A DNA stretch of 64,000 nt, taken from assembly GCA_015232315.1 (NCBI GenBank), contig JADFZZ010000023.1, forward strand, positions 1 through 64,000. The letters are read 5' to 3'. Position numbers and translations under genes: made by a program. A model generated the notes under the pieces. That model ran no database searches. It was not told the DNA's origin and saw only the letters and a program-made list of their open reading frames with translations. The stretch's first letter is position 1. Every line of letters begins with the position of its first letter. Shown piece after piece: positions 55,178 to 64,000 of the stretch. Source of the stretch: SAR324 cluster bacterium (GTDB lineage: Bacteria > SAR324 > NAC60-12).

Positions 55178-56932
55178 TCATTCATAAATGTAACTGGTGA
55201 CCGTGTAACACAGAACCTCGGCCTCACAGGCATTCACACACAGTTGCGTGGTCGTATCGGTCGCGCCATCTTTGCAGAGATTGCCCTCGGAATCATAAAA
55301 CTTTTTCGCTTTCAGATAGAGATTTGCGTCATATTCATAGGAAATATTGTAACTTTTCGTGGCATCGCCTGTGTCATCCACATAGTAATACTGCTCTTTT
55401 GTTTTTTCTCCTGTCAAATCATAGGTATATTCAACTTGTGTGGCCAATATGAATTTTGAGGAGTCTGTTGAATAATTGTAAGCCATGGATGTGATCAGAC
55501 GACCTTTGAGGTCATAGGTGTACTCGGTTTTGTTGGAAGGATCGATTGCGATTCCATTATTGATACAATTGTATTTAACGATAGAAAATGTGATCGAATC
55601 CGCATCCTGACTGTAACTGTATTCCTGCTTTCCTCCGGAGACAGAAATGCTGTTTTCGGTGATGTCTGTGGAACTGCAAGTTTGGCTGGAGCCAATGTCA
55701 TAAGCCACTCGAGATGATTTTCGCCCCAGCGTGTCATAAGTGTAAAGCGCCTCAAACGTCAATTTGTCATCCTGATCGAAAATATCAACTGCGCCAGGGC
55801 GACCTTTGGCGTTGAGTGTGTAGGATTTGGTAGAAGCAAGAAAAACAGGGTTGTAATTATATTCATGGACCAGGTTGCCGTTGTTATCATATTCGTAGTC
55901 TTTGGTGATTTGCGCACTTGAAACACCTGCGCTTTTTGTAAATCTCAGGATCGTTTGACGCTGCATTTTTTCAATGCTCAGATCATAATAATCGATGGTA
56001 TTCACTTCACGTAAAAACTCAGTGGAGGTTTTTTCGCCGGAATACCGGACTGTCGTGGTTTTTCGGGTTTGCGCCACCTTGTCAGTTTCTTCTGTGATGC
56101 TCTGGCGGGCATATCCCAGTTCGCAGTAATCACCAATTTCCTCATCCACGTTGTAACAGGTAATTTCCTCTATCCGGGTGTTATACTTGTCATCAGACGT
56201 GACGGTTCGACTGGTTTTCACTTCGAAGGAAATGTCTTCGGAGGCATCTTTATAGACCACTTTATCTGTGGCATAAAAAGATCCGCCAAAGGGATCCTTG
56301 CCATAGGTGAAAACACTTTTGGTTACAAACTGATTGTCTGTGTTTCCTTCTTTTTTAGAGATGAGGGTCGCTTCGGTTAGTATCTTGTTTTTATTCAGTT
56401 TCAGCGTCCATGAACTGACAGTGTTGGTTGGTGTTGTGACGACTGTTCCATTTTTGTCATAGTTGGTGGTGTACATCCGTCTGGGATAGATGGGCACCAC
56501 TCCCTGAAAACGAGCAATGTTCCGGGGAAAGGTTTTATCAGAAAATTTCGGGGTTTCCAGCGAGGGGTAACTGGTTTTGCTGTTGAGCAGAACCGGTCCG
56601 TTGCTAGCCAGTGGGGATGACTGCACATGAAACAGACTGATGGTTTGTCCATCTTTTGAAATGGTTGGAATCAAACTGTTTCCTTTCAAACCATTATCAT
56701 GCCATTTCCAGAAAATGGATTCAAAGGGTTGGGTTCCACTGAGAACCAGACGGGTGACACCGTTGATCCTGTCCTGATCTGTCAGATTGAAGCCTACAAA
56801 TCGGGCTTTTGACAGAACCATGTCACTATTTTCCAGTTCCTGTTGTGAACCTGTATCATTGGTGCAGGCTGCGATCAGTCCAAGCAACAGCCAGCTCAGA
56901 ATAAGACTAGAAGGGCGAGATAGCATGACCAT
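55178..56932 (-). CDS. Lipoprotein with YD (RHS-like) repeats
   Basis: 584 residues. The signal peptide ends in lipobox IAAC with Cys23, so it is lipid-anchored. Residues about 300-540 contain many YD/RHS-type units: YEYDNNGNLVHEYNY, YTLNAKGRPGAVD, YTYDTLGRKSSRVAY, EYTYDLKGRLITSMAY, EYTYDLTGEKTKEQYYY. In RHS proteins these form a shell of beta-strands around a cargo; here the protein is short and ends in CYTVTSYIYE without a toxin tip. It lies 14 bp after a barrel-protein gene that would be transcribed first, so the two may form an outer-membrane complex. Confidence 0.75.
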   Translation of the reverse strand: MVMLSRPSSLILSWLLLGLIAACTNDTGSQQELENSDMVLSKARFVGFNLTDQDRINGVTRLVLSGTQPFESIFWKWHDNGLKGNSLIPTISKDGQTISLFHVQSSPLASNGPVLLNSKTSYPSLETPKFSDKTFPRNIARFQGVVPIYPRRMYTTNYDKNGTVVTTPTNTVSSWTLKLNKNKILTEATLISKKEGNTDNQFVTKSVFTYGKDPFGGSFYATDKVVYKDASEDISFEVKTSRTVTSDDKYNTRIEEITCYNVDEEIGDYCELGYARQSITEETDKVAQTRKTTTVRYSGEKTSTEFLREVNTIDYYDLSIEKMQRQTILRFTKSAGVSSAQITKDYEYDNNGNLVHEYNYNPVFLASTKSYTLNAKGRPGAVDIFDQDDKLTFEALYTYDTLGRKSSRVAYDIGSSQTCSSTDITENSISVSGGKQEYSYSQDADSITFSIVKYNCINNGIAIDPSNKTEYTYDLKGRLITSMAYNYSTDSSKFILATQVEYTYDLTGEKTKEQYYYVDDTGDATKSYNISYEYDANLYLKAKKFYDSEGNLCKDGATDTTTQLCVNACEAEVLCYTVTSYIYE

Positions 56933-56946
56933 TGTTTTACAAAAAG

Positions 56947-57555
56947 TTAAGGAAGAGGTTCCCCAGGGAACATATATTTGACCATCAGCAAAAACTGGTT
57001 GGAACCTGTGGCAACACTGACATTATTAAAATTGGAGTTTCTCGAAAAAACATGAAACTGCCCACCCAGCCCCCATGTTTTCATCATATAAAATAAACCC
57101 GCTCCCAGCGTAAGACCAAATCCTGCATCAGTCTGATTGGCTATATTATTATTGGTTTTAAGGGCACTGTTCATATACGCCAGTCCTGCCAAACCATAAA
57201 TTTCGAGAGAACCGTTGATGCTGGTGGAACGGTAATCCAGATAGAGGCTGTCTGTCTGTGCCTTATGCTTCCATGTTTTACCATGAGCTTCATAGGTGAG
57301 GTCTGCCTGTGTCATGTTATACCCCAGTCTCCAGTCCATCCAGTCGCCATTATGATCCAGAAAAAAATCGAGCGGGTAACCTGACGCGCTGAAATCCTTG
57401 TCTTCAGGAAGCGAATACACGCCCAATCCTGCGCCCACACTCCAATTGTACGTGGCAAATGATCGGGGGACTTCCTCCATGGTTTCTTCAAAATCTTCCG
57501 CATGTGCGGAAAAGACGAAGACCGATGATAAAATAAGGCAGAACAGATATTTCAT
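56947..57555 (-). CDS. Outer-membrane beta-barrel protein
   Basis: 202 residues. A signal peptide (cleavage after SAHA, residue 19) precedes alternating amphipathic strands (YNWSVGAGLGVYSLPEDKDF, LYLDYRSTSINGSLEIYGLA, AGFGLTLGAGLFYMMKTWGL). The fold resembles eight-stranded OmpA/OmpW-type barrels. The C-terminus MVKYMFPGEPLP carries a few residues after the last strand. It precedes the YD-repeat lipoprotein by 14 bp on the same strand. The role is unknown. Confidence 0.75.
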   Translation of the reverse strand: MKYLFCLILSSVFVFSAHAEDFEETMEEVPRSFATYNWSVGAGLGVYSLPEDKDFSASGYPLDFFLDHNGDWMDWRLGYNMTQADLTYEAHGKTWKHKAQTDSLYLDYRSTSINGSLEIYGLAGLAYMNSALKTNNNIANQTDAGFGLTLGAGLFYMMKTWGLGGQFHVFSRNSNFNNVSVATGSNQFLLMVKYMFPGEPLP

Positions 57556-57802
57556 GGGCTGTTTATGGACTAGACAGTTATGTTCCCAGATCCTGAGTTA
57601 TTGAATAGGAATGAGAATAGCATCAACGAAGCTAACCTTGTTATTTCAGTTTTATTCTTTTAATAGTGATTTACACCCTCTGGATGGGGAAATCTTAATG
57701 CAAATCCTGTCCCAATTTGGTGCATACCGGTTAAATTGACGATAGATCACAGGCTTTTTGTGGTCAGAACAAGTTTTATTCTTCAGGCTGTGGAATTCCA
57801 TG

Positions 57803-60226
57803 GGAACCGAAATGAATCAAAGCACACAGACACAATATCCATCGGCGCAGATTGTGGCCAAATTGCTGGAAGAAATTCAGCGGAAAATTGGTATGGATGT
57901 TCATTCTACCAATCTGATTAAAATGGTGAGTCTGTTTATTCGTCCCAAAAGCGAACAAATCGGGCATGTCATCAAACTGGATATCACTCACTATTTCAAA
58001 TCCCCTCATGTTCAGGCCCATTTTGCCCAACTGAGTCAGATCGGTGATGTGTTTGATGAATTGCTGAATGTGATTCCCAGCTTTTTGTTTCTGATTTCAG
58101 GACAGTTAGCCAGTAATCAAACCTTTCAGAAACATTCAGAATACATTCGTTTGCTGGGGGTGCGTTATCTGGTCGGTCAGGAAGCCACCCTGAATGTTCC
58201 GGCCAGGTTTTTTATCAGCACCCTGTCTCCTGAGGATTCAGCCGGAGATCTGCATGAGAAAGCCTTTACCGAAGATATGCATTCTACGTATTTCCCCTAT
58301 CTGATTCGGGGCGATTTGTATAATTTTATCCAGACGTTTCAGTTTCTTCCAGGCAATAACAAACAGAATATTGTAGAAAATCATTATCTTGCGGAAGGGA
58401 TTTTTGCCATATTCTTCAAATACTATTTTGATCTGCTGGCCAATTCCACGCATGGTGGCATGGCAGAAAACATCTATGAAATTTTTTCCAATTTTTTTAC
58501 GGCTTTCATGTACAAAAAGCGGATCAGTATTCCGCCCAATGCCATGACACAGGATTTGCTGCACAATGAAAAAGCCCACCCCTATATTAAAAAATATCAC
58601 TTCGACATGTTGCGGAACACGATGCCGCTGTTGATCACCCCCAAGGAACATCAGTCCCTGACCAATCATCAACTGGCGATTTTTCAGTCACGTCTGGATA
58701 CGCTCCGGCAATTTCCTCCTGCCGCCTTCACTTTTTTATTGCTTACCCTGCATGATATTAAAGGCGGCAAGGCTGTGAAATATCTGGTGGATTTTTTATT
58801 GAAGGAGGAACCGAATCTGTTTGAACGATTCCAGTTGGAAATGCATGTACAGTCACTGATCAGACTTTATGGGAATCTGTTGGATTCGATGGATGAAAAG
58901 TTTGTAAAACGTTTGATTCAGTTGCTGGCAATTGAGAAAAAAACCAGATTCATTGAATTACGCAATGAACTGCTCCAACGCCAGAAGAACAATGTCCTGC
59001 TGAAACTGGTAGAAGACATCAGTCTGTCAATATTTGATTTCAGGCCACCGCCCAAAGTGATCAACGATTTACATCTCAGTGAAGAATCACGCAGGCTCAA
59101 GGACGCGCAAAACAAACTGGAAGCGCTTTCGAAAAATCCTGATCGTAAAAAGCTTACCCAGAAAGACATTGAAGCCCACATTGAGGAATGTTTGAACCGC
59201 TTGTATGAAACGGTTCGTAAACCCAATGCCATGACTTCCGCGGATATCACTGCCTATCTGAAACACGTCCGGGAAATGGCAATGGCTGCCGCGGCCGAAT
59301 CCAGTGAGGCGATGGACACAGGGTTTGCGCAAAATTATGAGCAAAACTTTATCAAGTCTCACCCCACCGAAAATTTCCGGGAAATTTTTGGATTGCCACA
59401 ACCAGAAGTCCCTGAGGGGCACATGACCTTTGAAGAAGTGGAAGTTGATCCCTCGTTGCAGAAACATCCACAGGCCTTTCGGCAATTCAAAAGCAAACAG
59501 GTGGAACGTCCGAATATTCAGGTTTATAAACGGGCCATACGCACGGTGGTAAGTTTTGAACTCAGCAATGCGAAAAATCAGAAAGTATCCATTCCGCTGA
59601 TTCTGGAACGATTCCTGACGTTGCCCATCGGCTTAAAAGACAAACTGCGCTTTTTGCGGTTGCACATTTCAGATAAATACATACCAGATGATATTAAATC
59701 CGTTGTTTATGCAGAACAGCAACGGCAAGGACTCAAACCTGTCAATCCATTGCATGTTTTTGACAAGGATGGACAGGTTAAGCCCAATAGTGTTTACAGT
59801 TTGCTCAAGCTCATGAAAGAATGGGAAGGTTGCTTCATCGATAAAGTGATCATGGTGCCGATTGCCGGAATGAATCATTTTGTAACTCTGTTTGATTTTT
59901 TATCATTTCCTCTGGCACCGTTACCAGACAGTCCGTTGCCGGAAAAGTACCGGCACCTGTCACAGCATTTGAAATATATCAAGATGCTGATCCAGGAAGG
60001 TGTGGTCAAACAGGATCAGTTAGAAAAAATAAAACAGTACCTTCATTTTTTTCCAAAATTTGAGTACACTCAGACATTCCAGTTTGTACACCTCAATAAA
60101 ATTGATCGAAAGGTACTTCAGGAAGTTTATGTGATGTGGAATAATCGTAAGTTGTATCCTCTACGAAAAGACGCTCAGACAGATCCCAACGGAATGGAAG
60201 ACGATGTGCCATTGATGGATAAATAA
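57803..60226 (+). CDS. Very large hypothetical helical protein
   Basis: About 807 residues from the ATG at 57803 (another ATG lies at 57815; a longer frame from 57758 is less likely). No signal peptide or membrane segment is evident. Helices dominate the first 460 residues, including a stretch related to the 41470-43494 protein (IFSNFFTAFM ... RISIPPN). A charged middle (about 440-500) contains ALSKNPDRKKLTQKDIEAHI. The C-terminal 300 residues are mixed and rich in aromatic residues and lysine. The fold and function are unknown. Confidence 0.65.
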   Translation, partial: GTEMNQSTQTQYPSAQIVAKLLEEIQRKIGMDVHSTNLIKMVSLFIRPKSEQIGHVIKLDITHYFKSPHVQAHFAQLSQIGDVFDELLNVIPSFLFLISGQLASNQTFQKHSEYIRLLGVRYLVGQEATLNVPARFFISTLSPEDSAGDLHEKAFTEDMHSTYFPYLIRGDLYNFIQTFQFLPGNNKQNIVENHYLAEGIFAIFFKYYFDLLANSTHGGMAENIYEIFSNFFTAFMYKKRISIPPNAMTQDLLHNEKAHPYIKKYHFDMLRNTMPLLITPKEHQSLTNHQLAIFQSRLDTLRQFPPAAFTFLLLTLHDIKGGKAVKYLVDFLLKEEPNLFERFQLEMHVQSLIRLYGNLLDSMDEKFVKRLIQLLAIEKKTRFIELRNELLQRQKNNVLLKLVEDISLSIFDFRPPPKVINDLHLSEESRRLKDAQNKLEALSKNPDRKKLTQKDIEAHIEECLNRLYETVRKPNAMTSADITAYLKHVREMAMAAAAESSEAMDTGFAQNYEQNFIKSHPTENFREIFGLPQPEVPEGHMTFEEVEVDPSLQKHPQAFRQFKSKQVERPNIQVYKRAIRTVVSFELSNAKNQKVSIPLILERFLTLPIGLKDKLRFLRLHISDKYIPDDIKSVVYAEQQRQGLKPVNPLHVFDKDGQVKPNSVYSLLKLMKEWEGCFIDKVIMVPIAGMNHFVTLFDFLSFPLAPLPDSPLPEKYRHLSQHLKYIKMLIQEGVVKQDQLEKIKQYLHFFPKFEYTQTFQFVHLNKIDRKVLQEVYVMWNNRKLYPLRKDAQTDPNGMEDDVPLMDK

Positions 60227-60530
60227 ATGAGCCGGGTTATGTTCAGGCTCATTCCCGGGGACGTAACCCCGGGCTACCGTGAACGGTCATTCCGATCCTG
60301 TGGGATTTTATTTTTTTGTAATTCATTATTGAAATAAATTCCTGCTGTAAATAATTTGGTGATGAAATCCTGTGGCCCTCCACGATGTCATCCCCTTGAA
60401 AACGGGGATCCAGGAGTGCGCCGATGGATTCCGTGTCAAGCACGGAATGACACCGTGCGATGGCTTGATTCGGTTGCCGTCACCAGAAAATTTACAGCAA
60501 CAATAAATTCACAATTTATAGGAGTAAATA
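60227..60530. other. Intergenic region with two palindromic repeat elements
   Basis: About 300 bp. CCCGGGG (60254-60260) and CCCCGGG (60267-60273) form a GC-rich hairpin after the large gene. The second element (60387-60455) is described separately. The ribosome site for the next gene is at 60521. Confidence 0.6.
60387..60455. repeat. REP-like double hairpin
   Basis: ATCCCC (60390-60395) pairs with GGGGAT (60404-60409), and ATTCCGTG (60428-60435) with CACGGAAT (60441-60448). The order GGGGATCCAGG ... GGATTCCGTGTCAAGCACGG is the type of scattered intergenic element common in Proteobacteria. No second copy is in the window. Confidence 0.65.
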
Positions 60531-60835
60531 TGACTACGACACCAAAAACGGAGCAGAAAGTTCTCTGCAAATCTCCGTCAGCAACGAAAGGAACACGGAT
60601 TGAAAAATGGAAATATGAGGCTGTCAAAAAAGCGATTCTGCAGGTTGTACCCAAAGGTGGGGAAGGAATCTTGTTCAAAGATCTTGCGACACTGGTTGAG
60701 ACTGGTTTGCCTGAGCGGATCAAAGCCAGCCTGGGGTCTGTGAGTTGGTACACCACCACCGTGAAACTGGACCTGGAAGCCAGAGGTGAAATTAAAAGAG
60801 TGCCTGACTCCAAACCCCAACGACTGGTGAAATAG
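60530..60835 (+). CDS. DUF6958-like small protein
   Basis: 101 residues from the ATG at 60530 with GGAG five bases upstream. The core (KWKYEAVKKAILQVVPKGGE, GSVSWYTTTVKLDLEARGEI) resembles the uncharacterised DUF6958 family, which I name from memory. It is soluble and may be DNA-binding, as its helix arrangement resembles winged-helix proteins, but this is not established. The next gene starts immediately at the stop codon. Confidence 0.65.
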   Translation: MTTTPKTEQKVLCKSPSATKGTRIEKWKYEAVKKAILQVVPKGGEGILFKDLATLVETGLPERIKASLGSVSWYTTTVKLDLEARGEIKRVPDSKPQRLVK

Positions 60836-61969
60836 ATGATCCCGTCCTGTTCTCGTGATCCACGTTCCGGTCAAATCATGGTTGTGTCATTGCTGGTGCT
60901 GATGATGCTTTTGTCGGGTTGTAAAAAAAAGACACCGATCCAGATTGGTTTTGCGGGAACCATGACCGGAAATTTCGCGGATCTTGGCATTGCCGGACGA
61001 GATGGCGTAACCCATGCGATTGAACAGGCCAATGAACAAGGCGGCATTGAGGGCAGACCCCTGCAATTGATTACAAAGGATGATCAGAACCTGCCTGAAG
61101 TCGCGATTCAGGTGGATCGGGAATTGATGGAAAAACATGTGGTTGCCATTATCGGACATATGACCAGTACCATGTCTCTGGCGGTAATTCCTCTGATCAA
61201 CGAAAAAAAGATGCTGATGATCAGTCCGACAACCAGCACCAACTCCCTTTCAGGACTGGATGATTATTTCATTCGCATGACGCCACCCAATAAGAGTGAA
61301 ACGTTGCGAGTGGCCGAACATGCTATCCAGCGTTCGTTGAAGAAAGTATTCATTGTCTATGATTTATCCAATCTCAATTATTCAGGAGAGTGGGTTGCCA
61401 ATTTTAAAAAAGCGTTCACCAGTCAGGGGGGGAACATTGAAGGTGAATTGACCTTCAATTCTTCCAAAAATCCTTCATGGAAGGAATTGACACAATCTTT
61501 TCCGCAGGTGAAATTTGACGCGTTGCTGATTGTGGCGGGTGCCATGGATACGGCAATGATTGCTCAACATTTATGGAAAACCGGAAAATCGATTCCCCTT
61601 CTGGGGTGCGGATGGGCGAAAACCCTGGAATTGATCCAAAACGGTGGAAAAAGTCTTGAAGGCGCAGTGTTTCCAAGAACCTATCAACCTGATTTTTCAA
61701 AAGACGCATACCGGAATTTTCATGAATCCTTTACCAATCGTTTTGGCAAAGAACCGAATTTTGCGGCTGTTTATGGTTATGAGGCCGCATCGATGCTATT
61801 TGCGGCATTGAGGCAGAATTCGGATGTCCGGGAACTGCGTCACACAATTCTTAAAGAAAATTTATACAATGGTTTGCAAGGTGATCTGCGCATGGATGCC
61901 TATGGAGATCCAAGCCGTTCTCTTAAACTGCTCGTCATTAAAAATGGTGAGTTTGTGCCACTGGATTGA
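60836..61969 (+). CDS. ABC-type substrate-binding lipoprotein (branched-chain amino acid type)
   Basis: 377 residues, directly after the previous stop. The signal peptide ends in lipobox LSGC (Cys29; an internal ATG at 60878 gives a shorter, more normal signal). The mature protein is a two-lobed periplasmic binding protein: IQIGFAGTMTGNFADLGIAG, MISPTTSTNSLSG, and ANFKKAF followed by the middle hinge. LIVAGAMDTAMIAQHLWKTG and VYGYEAASMLF fit the Leu/Ile/Val-binding family. No permease genes follow. Instead, a sensor kinase gene starts four bases later, so the protein probably presents a ligand to the kinase. Confidence 0.88.
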   Translation: MIPSCSRDPRSGQIMVVSLLVLMMLLSGCKKKTPIQIGFAGTMTGNFADLGIAGRDGVTHAIEQANEQGGIEGRPLQLITKDDQNLPEVAIQVDRELMEKHVVAIIGHMTSTMSLAVIPLINEKKMLMISPTTSTNSLSGLDDYFIRMTPPNKSETLRVAEHAIQRSLKKVFIVYDLSNLNYSGEWVANFKKAFTSQGGNIEGELTFNSSKNPSWKELTQSFPQVKFDALLIVAGAMDTAMIAQHLWKTGKSIPLLGCGWAKTLELIQNGGKSLEGAVFPRTYQPDFSKDAYRNFHESFTNRFGKEPNFAAVYGYEAASMLFAALRQNSDVRELRHTILKENLYNGLQGDLRMDAYGDPSRSLKLLVIKNGEFVPLD

Positions 61970-61972
61970 AAC

Positions 61973-63802
61973 GTGAAATGGATCTCAAGCCTTAAAAACA
62001 TGCTCATCCTCCAGCTTATCCTGGTTATTCTTGTTCCTCTGTTGATCTCAAGTTCCATCATTCTGTTTCATTTCACCCGCACGCTTGAGGATGAAATCAA
62101 CTCACAGCATCTCCTGCTTTCTCAAACACTGACTCATGAAATCCTGAATTTTCTCTATAGTCCCCAACGCACTTTGCAGGATGTTGTCACGGTGATGGAG
62201 CATGATCTGGTTTCAATTTCCAAAAGATCTGATTATCTGGAAAACATTCTGAAAAATCACACTTATTTTGAACGGCTTGAGGTGATTGATAGTCAGGGGA
62301 CAATGCGTTATACGGCCCCGTTGAATCCTGATCTGACAGGGAACGATATGTCGTTGATGCCGTTTTTTGTTCAAGCCCTGAAAAATAACGGAATCTATTG
62401 GTCAGACACGTTTATGTCACCAAAGATACACTATCCTGTTGTGACTCTCAGTATTGCTCAGGGGCAATATGTCATTGTCGGCTATCTCAATTTATTCTAC
62501 TTGCGCGGACTGGTTGAAAAAATTGTCAGCAATACGGGCAGTCAGGTGGTAATTGCCGATCAAAACGGGACCATTATTGCCCATCATGATGAAAAAATGA
62601 TTATGGAACGTGTCAACATAAAACAGCTCAAATTGCCGGTTAATTCTGATTCGATACATGATCTGCAATTGTTTCAGGGAAATCTGATGGGCATTATTTC
62701 CACCGTGAAACCCATGAATTGGCGTATTGCGGTTTACCAGCATGAAAGTCATATTTTTGCTAAAGTTGAGCATGTCAATGAAATCATCTTGCTGATTGTC
62801 GGCACGACCCTGGTGGTTGCTCTTTGTGTGGCCCTGTTCAGTATGCATTCCGCCCTCCGCCCATTGCTGCATTTTACTGAAAGCACCAAAAAAGTGACGG
62901 AGGGGGTTTATGAACCGATCCGGGAAAATTTTCGCTATTCTGAAATCAGGACATTGCTCGAAAATTTCAATGCGATGATTCAAGCGATCGCAACCCGTGA
63001 AGAAGTGTTACGGGATAATGAAATACAGATCAGGGAACATAACAAATCACTGGCACAGGCAGTAAAAATCAAAACAATGGAAATGGAAACTCTGGCCAAA
63101 CGACTGGTTCGCAGGGAAAAACTGGCCACAGTGGGACAAATTACGGGAAATATTGCCCATGAACTGCGAAATCCCCTGAGCTCTCTGAAAAACGCGGTTT
63201 ATTATATGAAACGACGTCCTGATGTCAAATTGGGAGATGTCACTCAGTTTCTGGATATCATGGATCATGAAATCAATACGGCCACACATGTGCTGGAAGA
63301 TTTGCTGGATTTGACCCGGATTAAAGAACTGACCCTCACACAGATCGATCTGAAAAGTATGGTTTATGACACACTCCGCTATGGCCAACTGAAGGAACGT
63401 ATTGAACTTCGCTATGAATCAAATCCGGAGGAATTTATCATCAGAGTAGATCCTGTACAGATGCGACAGGTCTTTTTGAACCTGTTCACAAACGCGGCGG
63501 ATGCTTCTATAGAGATGGGGGTTGTTCAGGTCACTGCATTGCGGAATGAAGAACTTCAGATGGATGAAATCCGGATTCAGGATTTCGGATCAGGCATTGC
63601 GGTCGAACGTCTGGAGGAAATATTCGAACCGCTATACACCACCAAGCGTCGGGGAACAGGCCTGGGATTGAGTATTTGTAAACAGATCATTGAAAAACAT
63701 AATGGGGAACTCACGGTTCAAAGTGAAGTTTCCAAAGGTACCGTCATGATTATTCGTATTCCTGTCACACAAGCGCCTCCAACACCGTCTCTCCTGTCAT
63801 GA
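61973..63802 (+). CDS. Membrane sensor histidine kinase
   Basis: 609 residues from a GTG start. A first membrane helix (about 10-33, LILQLILVILVPLLISSSII), a periplasmic double-Cache-like sensor domain (about 40-265), a second helix (about 268-290) and a HAMP-type linker lead to HisKA with the phosphorylated H396 (NIAHELRNPLSSL), and to the ATPase domain (N box LNLFTNAADAS, RIQDFGSGI, GTGLGLSICKQIIE). The kinase would phosphorylate a response regulator, which is not present up to the window end. It is cotranscribed with the substrate-binding lipoprotein, a pairing typical of ligand-presenting sensors. Confidence 0.92.
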   Translation: MKWISSLKNMLILQLILVILVPLLISSSIILFHFTRTLEDEINSQHLLLSQTLTHEILNFLYSPQRTLQDVVTVMEHDLVSISKRSDYLENILKNHTYFERLEVIDSQGTMRYTAPLNPDLTGNDMSLMPFFVQALKNNGIYWSDTFMSPKIHYPVVTLSIAQGQYVIVGYLNLFYLRGLVEKIVSNTGSQVVIADQNGTIIAHHDEKMIMERVNIKQLKLPVNSDSIHDLQLFQGNLMGIISTVKPMNWRIAVYQHESHIFAKVEHVNEIILLIVGTTLVVALCVALFSMHSALRPLLHFTESTKKVTEGVYEPIRENFRYSEIRTLLENFNAMIQAIATREEVLRDNEIQIREHNKSLAQAVKIKTMEMETLAKRLVRREKLATVGQITGNIAHELRNPLSSLKNAVYYMKRRPDVKLGDVTQFLDIMDHEINTATHVLEDLLDLTRIKELTLTQIDLKSMVYDTLRYGQLKERIELRYESNPEEFIIRVDPVQMRQVFLNLFTNAADASIEMGVVQVTALRNEELQMDEIRIQDFGSGIAVERLEEIFEPLYTTKRRGTGLGLSICKQIIEKHNGELTVQSEVSKGTVMIIRIPVTQAPPTPSLLS

Positions 63803-63812
63803 TGCAAGTGTA

Positions 63813-64000
63813 TTACGCTGTTTGCGGAACCACCTGGCTGATGACAGATTCTTCCCGTGACATTTTATAACGTTTAATGATGCTGAACGCTTTTTTCAGA
63901 TCAGGAATGATCAGTTCATGGATCTCTGTGTAATGACTGTTTAGAATCCAGTTGATGAACTGAATTTGTTGCTCCGGACTGCGATATCCCAATTGTACCA
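63813..64000 (-). CDS. C-terminal part of an unknown protein (5' end outside window)
   Basis: The minus strand carries an open frame that enters from the right edge and stops with TAA at 63813-63815. It encodes about 62 residues, including QLGYRSPEQQIQFINWILNS and HELIIPDLKKAFSIIKRYKM, and ends VVPQTA. The composition is that of a normal soluble, helical protein. Its stop is 11 bp from the convergent end of the kinase gene. No family can be named from this short piece. Confidence 0.6.
   Translation of the reverse strand, partial: VQLGYRSPEQQIQFINWILNSHYTEIHELIIPDLKKAFSIIKRYKMSREESVISQVVPQTA

Overview
This window comes from a Gram-negative, flagellated, chemotactic bacterium. The evidence is two flagellins, outer-membrane barrel proteins ending in aromatic residues, lipoproteins with lipoboxes, a class II cytochrome c, a NAD-dependent DNA ligase, a chemoreceptor and several large signalling proteins. 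The mix of protein families looks like a deltaproteobacterial or SAR324-type lineage, but no 16S or other decisive marker is present, so this is an inference. Many genes code for proteins I do not recognise and are probably restricted to the lineage. I see no tRNA, rRNA, CRISPR array, insertion sequence or prophage.

Layout. 1-4.6 kb: the 3' end of a signalling protein with a hemerythrin domain, a TPR lipoprotein, a CDF metal transporter, a broken AAA-ATPase-like gene and a ThiE/TenI-like protein. 4.6-10.6 kb: two flagellin genes in long, mostly non-coding surroundings that hold two sigma-28-like promoters and a fold-back repeat. 10.9-17.2 kb: a lysine-2,3-aminomutase-like radical SAM enzyme, a TPR protein, an inositol-phosphatase-family enzyme and a 925-residue biotin carboxylase/biotin carrier fusion. 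17.2-25 kb: porin-like protein, cytochrome c, exported proteins, plsY and a pentapeptide-repeat protein. 25-34.3 kb: a chemoreceptor interrupted by a frameshift and overlapping a double-RCK potassium channel gene, a glycosyltransferase, a TerB-like protein, a lipoprotein and an RSH (ppGpp) enzyme whose synthetase domain looks degenerate. 34.3-46 kb: ligA, unknown helical and membrane proteins, a haloalkane-dehalogenase-like hydrolase, cutA and folE. 46-64 kb: a 1500-residue adenylate cyclase with three tandem membrane sensor modules, a 2OG oxygenase, a toxin/immunity-like pair, a MoxR/VWA pair, a YD-repeat lipoprotein beside a barrel protein, an 807-residue unknown, and a substrate-binding lipoprotein paired with a sensor kinase.

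Themes. Signalling dominates: cyclase, hemerythrin fusion, chemoreceptor, cheA remnant, RSH enzyme, sensor kinase and RCK channel. The most interesting observation is that two separate genes lose frame at the same zero-frame heptamer, A AAA AAG. This is the classical -1 ribosomal slippery sequence, while longer A8 runs elsewhere in the window sit in intact genes. In the chemoreceptor a -1 slip there rebuilds a perfect second membrane helix. Several palindromic fold-back repeats lie in the intergenic spaces.
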